Shown piece after piece: positions 34,441 to 42,938 of a stretch of DNA of 64,000 nt. The position numbers were made by a program, and so were the translations under genes. The notes under the pieces are model-generated. The model was given only the letters and a program-made list of their open reading frames with translations. It did no database searches and was not told the DNA's origin. Source of the stretch: Dielma sp000508965. Its GTDB lineage: Bacteria > Bacillota_I > Bacilli_A > Erysipelotrichales > Erysipelotrichaceae. Position 1 is the stretch's first letter. Each line of letters opens with the position of its first letter. Location of the stretch: NCBI GenBank assembly GCA_000508965.1, contig BAHV02000021.1:124001-188000 (forward strand). Direction: 5' to 3'.

Positions 34441-35889
34441 ATGAAAAAACACAATCCCTTATTAGCAATGTTTATGATTTCGCTTTTGTTTATATTTAGC
34501 GCATGCGGTAATGAGCTTAAACAAAATAATGCAATTTCAGCGACAGATAATCCAACGGTCAAAGAATCGAACAATGAGAATACAGTTGAAAAAAAGACTT
34601 TAGTTGTTTATTTTTCCGCTACCGGAACAACTAAAACATTATCTGAATATGCAGCCGATATTCTCAACGCTGATATCTATGAAATTGTTCCTGCCATACC
34701 TTATACCGATGAAGATTTAGCTTATTATACTGATGGCCGAGCAGATCAAGAACAAATGGATAACGCGTCCCGTCCGGCCATTAGTGAACCCGTTAAAAAT
34801 ATCGAGCAGTATGAAACAATTATCCTCGGTTATCCGATATGGCACGGTCAAGCCCCAAGAATCATCAGTACCTTTTTAGAAAGCTATGATTTCTCGAATA
34901 AGACAATATTGCCATTTTGCACATCACAAAGCAGCGGTATTGGCTCAAGCGATGCGAATCTTCATTCACTTGCTGACAATGCAAAATGGCTTGAAGGCAG
35001 ACGTTTCGCAGCTGATACGGCAAGAGAAACGATTAAGGAGTGGTTAAATATCATGGATATAAAACCAGATAAGAGCACGTTCGATTTTGATCAACATGTT
35101 GTTAAACTTAACAGCGGCTATGAAATGCCGATGATGGGATTAGGGACTTACAGTCTTTCTGACGATGAATGTTACAATTCAATTATCACCTTACTTGAAA
35201 ACGGCGGACGGCTTATTGACACTGCTTATATGTATCACAATGAAGCAAGTGTCGGCAAAGCTGTGCGTGAATCAAATATAGCTCGAGAAGAAATCTTTGT
35301 AACAACCAAACTTTATCCCAATCAATTTTCAGATGCCGCAAATGCCATTGATGAAGCTTTAGAGCGTCTGGGTTTAGATTATATCGATATGATGCTGCTC
35401 CATCACCCAGGTGAAGGTGACGTTGAGGCTTATAAAGCGATGGAACAGGCGGTTAAAGATGGAAAAATTCATTCGATTGGTTTATCTAATTGGTATGTGG
35501 AAGAATTAGAAGCTTTTTTACCACAGATAAGTATTACGCCTGCCTTAATACAGAATGAGATTCATCCATATTATCAGGAAAATGATGTCATTCCCTATAT
35601 TCAAAATCTGGGTATTACAATGCAGGGATGGTATCCATTTGGCGGTAGAGGTCACACAAATGAATTACTCAACGATAAGACAATTACAACTATTGCGGAT
35701 GCTCATAATGTAACACCTGCTCAAGTGATCTTGCGTTGGAATTTGCAGAAAGGTGTTACTGTAATTCCCGGTTCAAGCAATCCCAAACATATTCAGGAGA
35801 ACCTCGACTTATTCACTTTTGAATTATCTCAGGAAGAAATGGCGCAAATGAATAAGCTTGACAGAAATGAAAAACATGATTGGTACTAA
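34441..35889 (+). CDS. Predicted lipoprotein fusing a flavodoxin to an aldo/keto reductase
   Basis: A 482-residue fusion. A signal peptide (LLAMFMISLLFIFSAC) ends in a lipobox cysteine near 21. Residues about 52-205 are a flavodoxin_4-like domain (VVYFSATGTTKTLSEYA, LGYPIWHGQAPRII). Residues about 210-482 are a full aldo/keto reductase with LIDTAYMYHNE (Asp and Tyr), TTKLYPNQ (Lys), MLLHHPGE (His) and IPGSSNPKHIQENL. Each part has the normal length of its family. The lipobox would put both outside the membrane, where NADPH is not available, which is odd. Last gene of the redox operon; AAGGAG precedes the start. Confidence 0.85.
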   Translation: MKKHNPLLAMFMISLLFIFSACGNELKQNNAISATDNPTVKESNNENTVEKKTLVVYFSATGTTKTLSEYAADILNADIYEIVPAIPYTDEDLAYYTDGRADQEQMDNASRPAISEPVKNIEQYETIILGYPIWHGQAPRIISTFLESYDFSNKTILPFCTSQSSGIGSSDANLHSLADNAKWLEGRRFAADTARETIKEWLNIMDIKPDKSTFDFDQHVVKLNSGYEMPMMGLGTYSLSDDECYNSIITLLENGGRLIDTAYMYHNEASVGKAVRESNIAREEIFVTTKLYPNQFSDAANAIDEALERLGLDYIDMMLLHHPGEGDVEAYKAMEQAVKDGKIHSIGLSNWYVEELEAFLPQISITPALIQNEIHPYYQENDVIPYIQNLGITMQGWYPFGGRGHTNELLNDKTITTIADAHNVTPAQVILRWNLQKGVTVIPGSSNPKHIQENLDLFTFELSQEEMAQMNKLDRNEKHDWY

Positions 35890-35929
35890 TTGTCAGAATG
35901 AACTTTGATTGAAATAATCTCCCCAAAAT

Positions 35930-35987
35930 AAAAACCGATAATGTATAAATTGATTATAATATCAGTTTAGATTATCGGTTTTTTTAT
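35930..35987. terminator. Bidirectional terminator between redox operon and sirohaem reductase
   Basis: AAAAACCGATAAT pairs with ATTATCGGTTTTTTT across a 28-base loop. T tracts lie on both strands. Confidence 0.85.
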
Positions 35988-35997
35988 GAAATCTTAC

Positions 35998-37536
35998 TTA
36001 GCCGGTATACTTTTCGCAAAGTGCTATGAATTCATCATGATGGACTGCTGTCCAGTCAGCAAAGGTACTGCCGGCAGCTTGAATCATTGTGCCCAGTTCA
36101 GTAAAGAAAGGAATCATATCCCTTTTTAAAATGGTCCCGATGCTTTGTCCAAGCCGGCGTTCTTCCAAATTTTCCTTGCCGTTTACAACCATCACAAATG
36201 CCTGATGCGGCTGCTTATCGATGACCTTAACACTGCCTTGGAAACCGATGCTGCCAATTTGATGAGTTCCGCATGAGCTTGGACAGCCGGAAATATGAAT
36301 TTTAGGTAATACATGATCCTTAAAATTCAACTCACGCATAGCCGTAATCAGTTCATGCAGCATTTCCTGAGAATCACGCAGACCAACCTGACAGATTGAA
36401 GCACCGATGCATGCAATACTTGTTTCAAACTCATTCTGCGCGCTGTCATCAGTCATTGCTAATACTTTTTTGGCTTCATCCGCAGTCAGATTGATAATAT
36501 ACATTCCTTCATTGGCAGTAATTCGGCATTCCACTGACGGCATATCAGCAATCAGCTGATCCAGTTTAATGAAACGATCAATATCAATGTTGCCGCCGAT
36601 CGGATGGTAATAGACAGCATATAATCCCGGCTGCTTCTGTTCAATGGCTCTGGGATCAGACAACTCCTTGCAAGGTGACTTGTTGATTATTGTCTCCTTA
36701 ACTGATAGTTTCAGTTCAGGTTTTTGACGTGCTAAATTCACATAACGGTCAAACTCACTCTGCAGCTTTTCAAGACCTAATGATTCCTGCATATAACGGG
36801 TTCTTGCCTTAGCGCGGTTGTCATAATTGCCATGCTCCTTAAATAATTCAATCATCGCATCAATATAGATCAAAACATCTAACGGATCAATATGCTCTGC
36901 CACTTTCACGCCCAGCTTCGGATTATTACCTAAACCGCCGCAGCAATAGACATCAAACGTATGATCTGAATTAGCCATAAAGCCTAAATCACGGAAAGAG
37001 GCATGAACGCTGTCTTTTGACGAATTAGCAAAAGCGATCTTAAGCTTGCGCGGCAATTTAATATCGCTCACTAAAGGGTTCATGTATTCACCGGCAGCCA
37101 TCGCATACGGCATAACATCGAAAGCCTCACCCTTTTCAACACCGCTTAATGGTGAAGCAATTACATTTCTCGGATAATCGCCGCCGCCGCCACGGCATAC
37201 GATATCATGATCCAGCGCCTGATCCATGATAATCAAAGCTTCATCAGCGCTTAAATCATGCAGCTGAATTGTTGAACAAGTTGTGAAATGCGCTCTTTTA
37301 ACGCCATATTCAGCCATACTTCTGGCAGTAAAATGCATTTTATCCTTACTGAGAACACCGGCGGTCATTCTTAACCGCAGCATCATCGCATTTCCGCCGC
37401 GCTGAGCATAACAGCCAAATCCTCCGGACATTCCCTTAAAATCTTTAACACTTAACTCTTTATCAAAAAATTTATTCACAGTTTCCCTGAATTCCTGAAT
37501 TTCATTCTTAATTCTGTATTTTAATTCATCCTGCAT
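35998..37536 (-). CDS. Sirohaem/[4Fe-4S] nitrite or sulfite reductase
   Basis: A 512-residue reductase with the duplicated NIR_SIR ferredoxin-like and 4Fe-4S domains. The cluster/sirohaem ligands are CIGASIC (about 375-381) and GCPSSCG (about 416-422), the CX5C-CX3C pattern. GGFGCYAQRGG and CRGGGGDYPRNV are substrate-pocket regions. It should carry out six-electron reduction of nitrite or sulfite with ferredoxin as donor. No electron-transfer partner, sirohaem synthesis or transporter gene is adjacent. ATG follows GGAGGG. Which anion it uses cannot be decided from the sequence. Confidence 0.9.
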   Translation of the reverse strand: MQDELKYRIKNEIQEFRETVNKFFDKELSVKDFKGMSGGFGCYAQRGGNAMMLRLRMTAGVLSKDKMHFTARSMAEYGVKRAHFTTCSTIQLHDLSADEALIIMDQALDHDIVCRGGGGDYPRNVIASPLSGVEKGEAFDVMPYAMAAGEYMNPLVSDIKLPRKLKIAFANSSKDSVHASFRDLGFMANSDHTFDVYCCGGLGNNPKLGVKVAEHIDPLDVLIYIDAMIELFKEHGNYDNRAKARTRYMQESLGLEKLQSEFDRYVNLARQKPELKLSVKETIINKSPCKELSDPRAIEQKQPGLYAVYYHPIGGNIDIDRFIKLDQLIADMPSVECRITANEGMYIINLTADEAKKVLAMTDDSAQNEFETSIACIGASICQVGLRDSQEMLHELITAMRELNFKDHVLPKIHISGCPSSCGTHQIGSIGFQGSVKVIDKQPHQAFVMVVNGKENLEERRLGQSIGTILKRDMIPFFTELGTMIQAAGSTFADWTAVHHDEFIALCEKYTG

Positions 37537-37591
37537 AACTTTCCCTCCGGCTCATTGTTCTAATTCTACCACTCACACACCCTCAATTCAA

Positions 37592-37618
37592 CAAAAAAAA
37601 CACGTTCTAATAACGCGT
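37592..37618 (-). terminator. Terminator with the helicase stop codon in the loop
   Basis: Minus-strand AACGCG / CGTGTT stem followed by TTTTTTTT; the loop contains the TAT TAG end of the gene. The short stem includes a G-U pair. Confidence 0.6.
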
Positions 37619-38884
37619 TCTTGATTTTGCTTCTGTCTGTCTGAGGATTTGTTCTACCTTATCGCTGGCCCGCTGCTTTACACGCTTTGGTTTAGCGTTA
37701 AGCGGCTTTTTGGCTGTTGCCTTTGGCTTGCTGCTTTGCGGCTTAACCTTCACAGACTTTTTAATCTCCATCTGCTGATAATGATCATCATCAACAACTT
37801 GAATTTTCTTACCGATCAGCCTTTCAATATCCTTAAGGTAAGCGCGCTCCTCTTCATCACAGAAAGAAATAGCGGTGCCGCTCATGCCTGCTCTGCCGGT
37901 ACGGCCGATGCGGTGAACATATGTTTCTGATATATTCGGTAAATCATAATTAATGACATGACTTAATTCATCGATATCCAAGCCGCGGGCGGCAATATCG
38001 GTAGCCACTAAGACACGGATCTCATTGTTTTTAAATTTGCTGAGTGCCTCAGTCCGCTGGTTCTGTGACTTATTGCCATGTATTGCCATCGCTTTGATGC
38101 CATTGCCCTCAAGATCACGCACAACCCGGTTCGCAAGATGCTTCGTTCTTGTAAATACGAGCACAGAGCGCAGTTCCGGTTTGCGCAGCAGATAAATCAA
38201 TGCTTTTTTCTTATCATTTTTACTGACAAACATCACTGACTGCTTCACCAAATCAGTGGTAGAAGATACCGGTGCTACACTGACATATTTAGGATTGTTC
38301 AACAGCTGATCCGCCAGCTTCTTAATCGCAGGCGGCATAGTTGCTGAAAATAACATCGTCTGACGCTTGGCAGGCAATTGACGCATGATTTTTTTCACAT
38401 CATGAATAAAGCCCATATCCAGCATTCGATCCGCTTCATCTAATACAAATATTTCAATGGTATCTAAGGTGATAATTCCCTGTGACACTAGATCATTCAA
38501 GCGGCCCGGTGTCGCAATTAAAACATCACAGCCCCTTTTCAATTCATTTTCCTGACCGCGCTGTTTAACGCCGCCAAAGATAACAACCGAGCGCTGTTTT
38601 GTATATTTCGCATAAGTAATGCAATTATCATAAATCTGTGCCGCCAGCTCCCTTGTCGGTGTCAGAATCAGCGCTTTAATACCCTTTTTATCCGAAATCC
38701 GCTGTAAAATTGGCAGCGCGAAGGCACAGGTTTTCCCCGTTCCCGTCTGTGCGCAGCCGAGCAGGTCCGCACCCTTAAGCAAATGTGGAATTGCCTGCTC
38801 CTGAATCGGTGTCGGTGTCTTATATCCACAATCAGTCAAAGCCTTTAAAAGCGGCTTGCTGATATTTAATTCATTAAAATTCAT
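37607..38884 (-). CDS. DEAD-box ATP-dependent RNA helicase
   Basis: A 425-residue RNA helicase with all core motifs in order: Q motif TPTPIQEQAIP (about 23-33), AQTGTGKT (about 44-51), PTRELA, TPGR, DEAD (about 150-153), SAT, then ARGLDID and HRIGRTGRAG in the second lobe. A Lys/Arg-rich tail (about 370-425) probably binds RNA. It resembles the RhlE/CshA group acting in ribosome assembly, RNA decay or cold response. The start at 38884 has an ATG but only a weak ribosome site (AACGAGGAACACA). Confidence 0.93.
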   Translation of the reverse strand: MNFNELNISKPLLKALTDCGYKTPTPIQEQAIPHLLKGADLLGCAQTGTGKTCAFALPILQRISDKKGIKALILTPTRELAAQIYDNCITYAKYTKQRSVVIFGGVKQRGQENELKRGCDVLIATPGRLNDLVSQGIITLDTIEIFVLDEADRMLDMGFIHDVKKIMRQLPAKRQTMLFSATMPPAIKKLADQLLNNPKYVSVAPVSSTTDLVKQSVMFVSKNDKKKALIYLLRKPELRSVLVFTRTKHLANRVVRDLEGNGIKAMAIHGNKSQNQRTEALSKFKNNEIRVLVATDIAARGLDIDELSHVINYDLPNISETYVHRIGRTGRAGMSGTAISFCDEEERAYLKDIERLIGKKIQVVDDDHYQQMEIKKSVKVKPQSSKPKATAKKPLNAKPKRVKQRASDKVEQILRQTEAKSRTRY

Positions 38885-39011
38885 TGTGTTCCTCGTTTCT
38901 GTATTTGGTTATTATAGCACAGAATCCGATGAAACACACGTTAAAGTGCAATGCATCCCATATGGACAAGGACTGCTTCGTTTAAAGTGATGAAATATTT
39001 GCATATTAAAC

Positions 39012-39034
39012 AAAAAAGAGAGCTTTTAACTCTC
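39012..39034 (-). terminator. Terminator of the hypothetical gene at 39040
   Basis: Minus-strand GAGAG / CTCTC hairpin (39018-39034) then TTTTTT. Confidence 0.75.
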
Positions 39035-39039
39035 AATGG

Positions 39040-39810
39040 CTATTTCACATTAAATAAGGATTCATTCCAATAGCTGATAAAACGCCGATAAGAACGTTTA
39101 TCAAGCAGATAAGGCAAATATTGAGTAACACTTAAACGATGGATCGGCACCATTTTTACTTCTTCCTGATAAGCCCGATATAAGCGATGAAAACCATCCG
39201 CACAGACATACTCACCGCGTTTTTTCTCAATAAAGAGTAAGGGCTGATGCAGATCCGTTTCATTCATCGCATAAGCCACATTGATTTTATCTGGCTTACA
39301 TGTATGCCAAAAAACCCAGTCTGTCTGTATTTCACTGATTGGATAAGCCTTCGGAGCCTTCGCGATGTCAGCCATAAGCGCTGAGATATTTATATTGATA
39401 TCACCAATGGAATAGACTTCAGTTCGATGATCATGCGGTTTGATTATAAACGCATCATCATAAATCAGCAGTGGGATCATTCCATTTTTAATTCGCTCAT
39501 AAGTATCAGCCGCTATTTCATAAGCCTCGCTGTCCATCATTTTAACTCTTTGATTATTCAATATCAGCGTCAATGCTTCCGCAACAAAATCCCCTTTAAG
39601 CATTGCTTTCACTGCCGCGAACCGTTTTTCAGTCACCGTGATATTGACATCATGAATTTCATCAAACAAATTGGCAATCATCATGATCTCTTCCGGATAA
39701 GTTTTTGACCCAGTCATATAAAATTCCATGATGCGATTCAAATATCGCGCAGTAAAGATCAACCCTGCTTTTTTCAAAGCTGCCAGTCCCGCCTCTTTTT
39801 CTAATTTCAT
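39040..39810 (-). CDS. Hypothetical protein with a ParB/sulfiredoxin-like patch
   Basis: A 256-residue soluble protein. The first 110 residues are mostly helical. A later segment, FIEKKRGEYVCADGFHRLYRA (203-223), resembles the DGxHRxxA box of ParB/Srx-fold proteins, in which it binds a nucleotide phosphate. I do not recognise the whole protein and would not infer partitioning function: no ParA, parS or plasmid features are near. It has AGGAGCT before ATG and its own terminator. Confidence 0.6.
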   Translation of the reverse strand: MKLEKEAGLAALKKAGLIFTARYLNRIMEFYMTGSKTYPEEIMMIANLFDEIHDVNITVTEKRFAAVKAMLKGDFVAEALTLILNNQRVKMMDSEAYEIAADTYERIKNGMIPLLIYDDAFIIKPHDHRTEVYSIGDININISALMADIAKAPKAYPISEIQTDWVFWHTCKPDKINVAYAMNETDLHQPLLFIEKKRGEYVCADGFHRLYRAYQEEVKMVPIHRLSVTQYLPYLLDKRSYRRFISYWNESLFNVK

Positions 39811-39840
39811 ACTATCAGCTCCTGTTACAAGTATATCATG

Positions 39841-40409
39841 CTAGCCGCTTTTCAGCGTATTTAAAATGATATTCTTGATATATTGATAACGTCTTACATA
39901 ATCATTATGGATTGAAATGAGCTTTAAATTACATTGCCGGCAGATTTCCTGCTTCCGCGCATCTCTTTCCCTTGCCTTGATCTCACTGAAATGCTCAAGT
40001 CCCATGACTTCAATGGCTAATAATGGTTTTTTCATCATATCATAAACGACAAAATCAAAATGTGCCTGATTGCCAATACCCGCTCATTAACACCAAGATA
40101 TTCAAGAAAAGCATAGGCCTGATAATCGAAGGTGATCTTCTTTATCAGTGCGCTTTGTATTTCACAAGTAGTCCCCTCAATTACTCGGGCATCAAGGATC
40201 GCATCATAATAAAGCAGGACATTATTCATCACCGCCATTGATCGTTCTGAATTAAACATCTGAACCTTTAAACGGACATTCGGCTTTACAAACACATCAA
40301 TGACACGGACCCAGAAATAAGTGATCCGCTGTTCAGATTTACTGTCATATTCAATGGACAGCCATTTGCCTTCACGAATTAATCGTGATATTTCTAACGC
40401 TTTCCCCAT
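39841..40409 (-). pseudogene. Frameshifted gene with DUF2726-like PD-(D/E)xK nuclease end
   Basis: Two minus-strand frames form one broken gene. 40035-40409 starts with a good ribosome site (GAAGTGAGGGT) and encodes 124 residues, with REGKWLSIEYDSK and ARVIEGTTCEIQ. Around 40070-40085 the coding frame shifts; the continuing frame reads GIGNQAHFDFVVYDMMKKPL, then LAIEVMG...RDARKQEICRQ, to 39841. A missing A in GAGCGGG would restore it. The second part resembles DUF2726-type PD-(D/E)xK nucleases (Asp in HFDF, Glu in LAIEV). Similar N-terminal and C-terminal modules flank helicase cores in some longer proteins, so it may also have lost an internal section. That last point is from memory and uncertain. 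Confidence 0.65.
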
Positions 40410-40480
40410 ACCCTCACTTCCTTTTTACTTATTATATCATTTTCATACACATTACACGAATACACGATGTATTTTTAAAG

Positions 40481-40502
40481 AAAAAATCAGCCGCTGGCTG
40501 AT
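40481..40502 (-). terminator. Terminator of the tocopherol-cyclase-like gene
   Basis: Minus-strand ATCAGCC / GGCTGAT hairpin with an AGC loop (40486-40502) then TTTTT. It begins one base after the stop. Confidence 0.85.
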
Positions 40503-40503
40503 C

Positions 40504-41346
40504 TTAGTCATTCATACATACTTCATAGCTGGCTGCCGGAGTTACCTCATGAAAAATCAGCTCTCTTTTTTTATACAGCCAGATTTCTCCCTCACACATG
40601 ACTGCTTCATGAATAATCCGTTTCATACTGCCTGCATCCGGTGCCTTCAGCGGCACACCTTCACGGAAATGTACCTTGATGCGCAGATAATAGCTGCCCT
40701 GCTTTAGCCGCAGGTGCGTCTTATCGCATTGCAGAAGCTCTGCCCCCAAATAAGTTGCGAAGCGATATTCCTTCACCCCATCATAAACAACCGCGAAATG
40801 TCCCCAGAATTTGAAACCGAGATAAGGAATACGGGCCATCGCAAATAGCACACAGGCTTCTGAATCGAACGCATTTGACTGAAACCAGCAATACTCACTG
40901 GGAAAGGAAGTCCCCTTATCCTTTTCAATATACCCGATACCATCCACCTTGATCTCCTCATTATCCCAGCATATACGACCATACACATGATGATAAAGAC
41001 TTAAAACACCATGGCTGCACTCCATTCCAGGCAGCCATACGAAAGGTCCCATAATATCATAACGCAGCGGTTTAAACTCACCATATGACAAGTCTGCCAA
41101 AATCCACTCATTATCAAGATGAATTCCATAACAGGTAAATATATTCTTACCCAATTCAACGCATGTATCACTCACTGTGCCAATTTCATCCTCAGTAAAC
41201 TCCAGATAACGATTCTGATCCCTGAACACAAGCTGAATAAACCCGCGCCGCACCCCTTCTTCATCATGAATACCGGGAATACAGATCAATGTATCATCCT
41301 TAAACTGATGCTTATAATACCAACCTTCAAAATAATTCTTTGCCAT
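40504..41346 (-). CDS. Tocopherol-cyclase-like domain protein
   Basis: A 280-residue soluble protein. KNYFEGWYYKHQF at the N-terminus and the SHGVLSLYHHVYGRI and GYIEKDKGTSFPSEYCWFQ segments are hallmarks of the tocopherol cyclase family (PF14249), which in bacteria without tocopherol has no known reaction and a lipocalin-like double barrel. It should bind a hydrophobic ligand. It has no signal peptide. A GntR/UTRA regulator gene lies divergently upstream, which may control it, but this is only positional. ATG at 41346 has GGAGGATATGG before it. Confidence 0.8.
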   Translation of the reverse strand: MAKNYFEGWYYKHQFKDDTLICIPGIHDEEGVRRGFIQLVFRDQNRYLEFTEDEIGTVSDTCVELGKNIFTCYGIHLDNEWILADLSYGEFKPLRYDIMGPFVWLPGMECSHGVLSLYHHVYGRICWDNEEIKVDGIGYIEKDKGTSFPSEYCWFQSNAFDSEACVLFAMARIPYLGFKFWGHFAVVYDGVKEYRFATYLGAELLQCDKTHLRLKQGSYYLRIKVHFREGVPLKAPDAGSMKRIIHEAVMCEGEIWLYKKRELIFHEVTPAASYEVCMND

Positions 41347-41586
41347 TCCATATCCTCCATACTGAAAGTATATGAAGCAAGACTAGATTTAATTGTCGAA
41401 TCCGGTTAAAGTAACAAAGAGATTTCTCCCGCTTCATACTGATATTCCTCAATCTTAAACAAATAGATAATAGTCACTCATTGTGAATCGCTTATCATAT
41501 GTATTAGAAATCAAGTAAAACGATGATACATTTCATTAAATCAATATTAAATATCTCTTCATTTAAATATAAATCAATACATTTCA

Positions 41587-41615
41587 TTGATAAACTGATG
41601 TTTTTCACTTATAAT
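41587..41615 (+). promoter_or_regulatory. Promoter of the GntR regulator
   Basis: -35 TTGATA (41587-41592), 17-bp spacer, -10 TATAAT (41610-41615). A 12-bp direct repeat ATACATTTCATT occurs at 41526-41537 and 41577-41588, the second copy touching the -35 box; it may be the regulator's own operator. The promoter lies downstream of the longer in-frame ATG at 41523 and so supports the shorter start. Confidence 0.75.
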
Positions 41616-41639
41616 ACATTTAAGAAGAAAGAGGGAAGA

Positions 41640-42359
41640 ATGATGAGCAATTCTAAAATTCCATTATATAAAACAATTGAAAATGACTTAATTGAAAGAA
41701 TCAATACCGGTTATTATAAAAAAGATGATCTGATCCCTACGGAGCTTGAATTAGCTAAAAAATATAATGTATCAAGAGTCACCGTCCGCAAGGCAATGGA
41801 TAATCTGGTTGCGAAAGGAATGCTGAGCAGAACCGCAGGCTTAGGCACTTTTGTCAAACACAGCATCGCCTCACAGAAAACAACCTCACAGCGCAGTTTC
41901 ACCGAGGATATGAAATCTTTAGGCATGACTTGTAAGACCATTGTTAATACCTTTTCACTGAAAGAAGCGGATGCGCAGATAGCCAGTATTTTAGGCATCG
42001 AGGAAAAAGATATGGTTTATTACATTGAACGCAGCCGTTATGGGAATGATGATATTCTGATGTTTGAAATCACCCATATGGCAATTAAAAAATTCCCGGA
42101 TCTAAGCATTCAGTATCTTGAAAAGAGTAAATTTGATTATATTGAAAAAATCAAAGGGCTTAAGATCGATTTCAGCTTTCATAATACAATTCCTATGCTG
42201 CCCAATGAAAGAATTCAGGCAATGTTTAATATCGACCGGGATACACCGATCATTAAAGTTAATAATACAACCTTTCTTGAAAATGGTGATGTAATGGACT
42301 TTACAGAACAGTATATGAATTCACCGAAGTATCAGCTAAACTATATCCGTAAACGCTGA
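41640..42359 (+). CDS. GntR-family transcription regulator with UTRA domain
   Basis: A 239-residue regulator. The N-terminal winged helix (about 1-75) contains IPLYKTIENDLIERI, PTELELAKKYNVSRVTVRKA and LSRTAGLGTFV. The C-terminal UTRA domain (about 95-235) binds a small effector, in relatives usually a sugar phosphate or similar metabolite. The start at 41640 (or the next ATG) has AGAGGGAAG before it. It has its own promoter and terminator, so its targets may include the divergent tocopherol-cyclase-like gene; no transporter operon is adjacent on its strand. Confidence 0.9.
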   Translation: MMSNSKIPLYKTIENDLIERINTGYYKKDDLIPTELELAKKYNVSRVTVRKAMDNLVAKGMLSRTAGLGTFVKHSIASQKTTSQRSFTEDMKSLGMTCKTIVNTFSLKEADAQIASILGIEEKDMVYYIERSRYGNDDILMFEITHMAIKKFPDLSIQYLEKSKFDYIEKIKGLKIDFSFHNTIPMLPNERIQAMFNIDRDTPIIKVNNTTFLENGDVMDFTEQYMNSPKYQLNYIRKR

Positions 42360-42369
42360 GAACTCAAAT

Positions 42370-42394
42370 TAAAAGCTGGCTGCCAGCTTTTTTA
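42370..42394 (+). terminator. Terminator of the GntR gene
   Basis: AAAAGCTGG / CCAGCTTTT hairpin with a CTG loop then TTTTTAC. Confidence 0.85.
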
Positions 42395-42452
42395 CTTTTC
42401 TTGTCACATTTCACACAACTTCATTGTTTTATTTATAGAGAGGGATGAAACT

Positions 42453-42938
42453 ATGTTCGCAATCAGGGACAGCGGCTGGATTGAGAAAATCATCGAGGAC
42501 TATGGTGATTATGTCTTCAGGCTATGCTACATGTACATGAAAAACCGCAGTGATGCGGAAGATATCTATCAGGAAACATTTTTAAAGCTATATGATTGCG
42601 GCATGACCTTTAATGATGAGGAACACTGTAAAGCATGGCTGTTAAAGGTGGCTGCCAATAAATGCAGGAATGCCCTGCGTTTTTCGCTTTTTCACGCACA
42701 TGCGGAACTGGATGAACAGCTTTCTTCAGCGCCCCAGACAGACAGCGGCGGCGGTTTGATGGGCTATGTATTAAAATTACCTGCCAAATACCGTGATGTC
42801 ATTTATCTATATTATTATGAAGGATATCCAACCTTAAAAATCGCGGAATTATTAAAAACCAGCGATGCAGCCGTCAGAACACGGTTAAAACGCGCAAGAG
42901 AAATGCTGAGAAACGAGGTGAGCTTCGATGAAGAATAA
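42453..42938 (+). CDS. ECF-type RNA polymerase sigma factor
   Basis: A 161-residue sigma-70 family protein with only regions 2 and 4. Region 2 reads YVFRLCYMYMKNRSDAEDIYQETFLKLY (about 18-45; core binding and -10 recognition). Region 4 includes YRDVIYLYYYEGYPTLKIAELLKTS (about 111-135) and AAVRTRLKRAREML, its HTH. The gene overlaps by 11 bases the following membrane-protein gene, the usual arrangement for an ECF factor and its anti-sigma partner. A TGTCACA-N16-TGTT sequence at 42402-42428 could be its own promoter. GAGAGGG precedes the ATG. Confidence 0.9.
   Translation: MFAIRDSGWIEKIIEDYGDYVFRLCYMYMKNRSDAEDIYQETFLKLYDCGMTFNDEEHCKAWLLKVAANKCRNALRFSLFHAHAELDEQLSSAPQTDSGGGLMGYVLKLPAKYRDVIYLYYYEGYPTLKIAELLKTSDAAVRTRLKRAREMLRNEVSFDEE

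Noticed and set aside
39040..39810. DGFHRLYRA box suggesting a ParB-type partition protein
   Set aside because: The box alone is short, and there is no ParA gene, parS site or replication gene; kept as a hypothetical protein.
41523..41639. Longer N-terminus for the GntR regulator
   Set aside because: The consensus promoter at 41587-41615 lies inside the extension, and the good ribosome site is before 41640.
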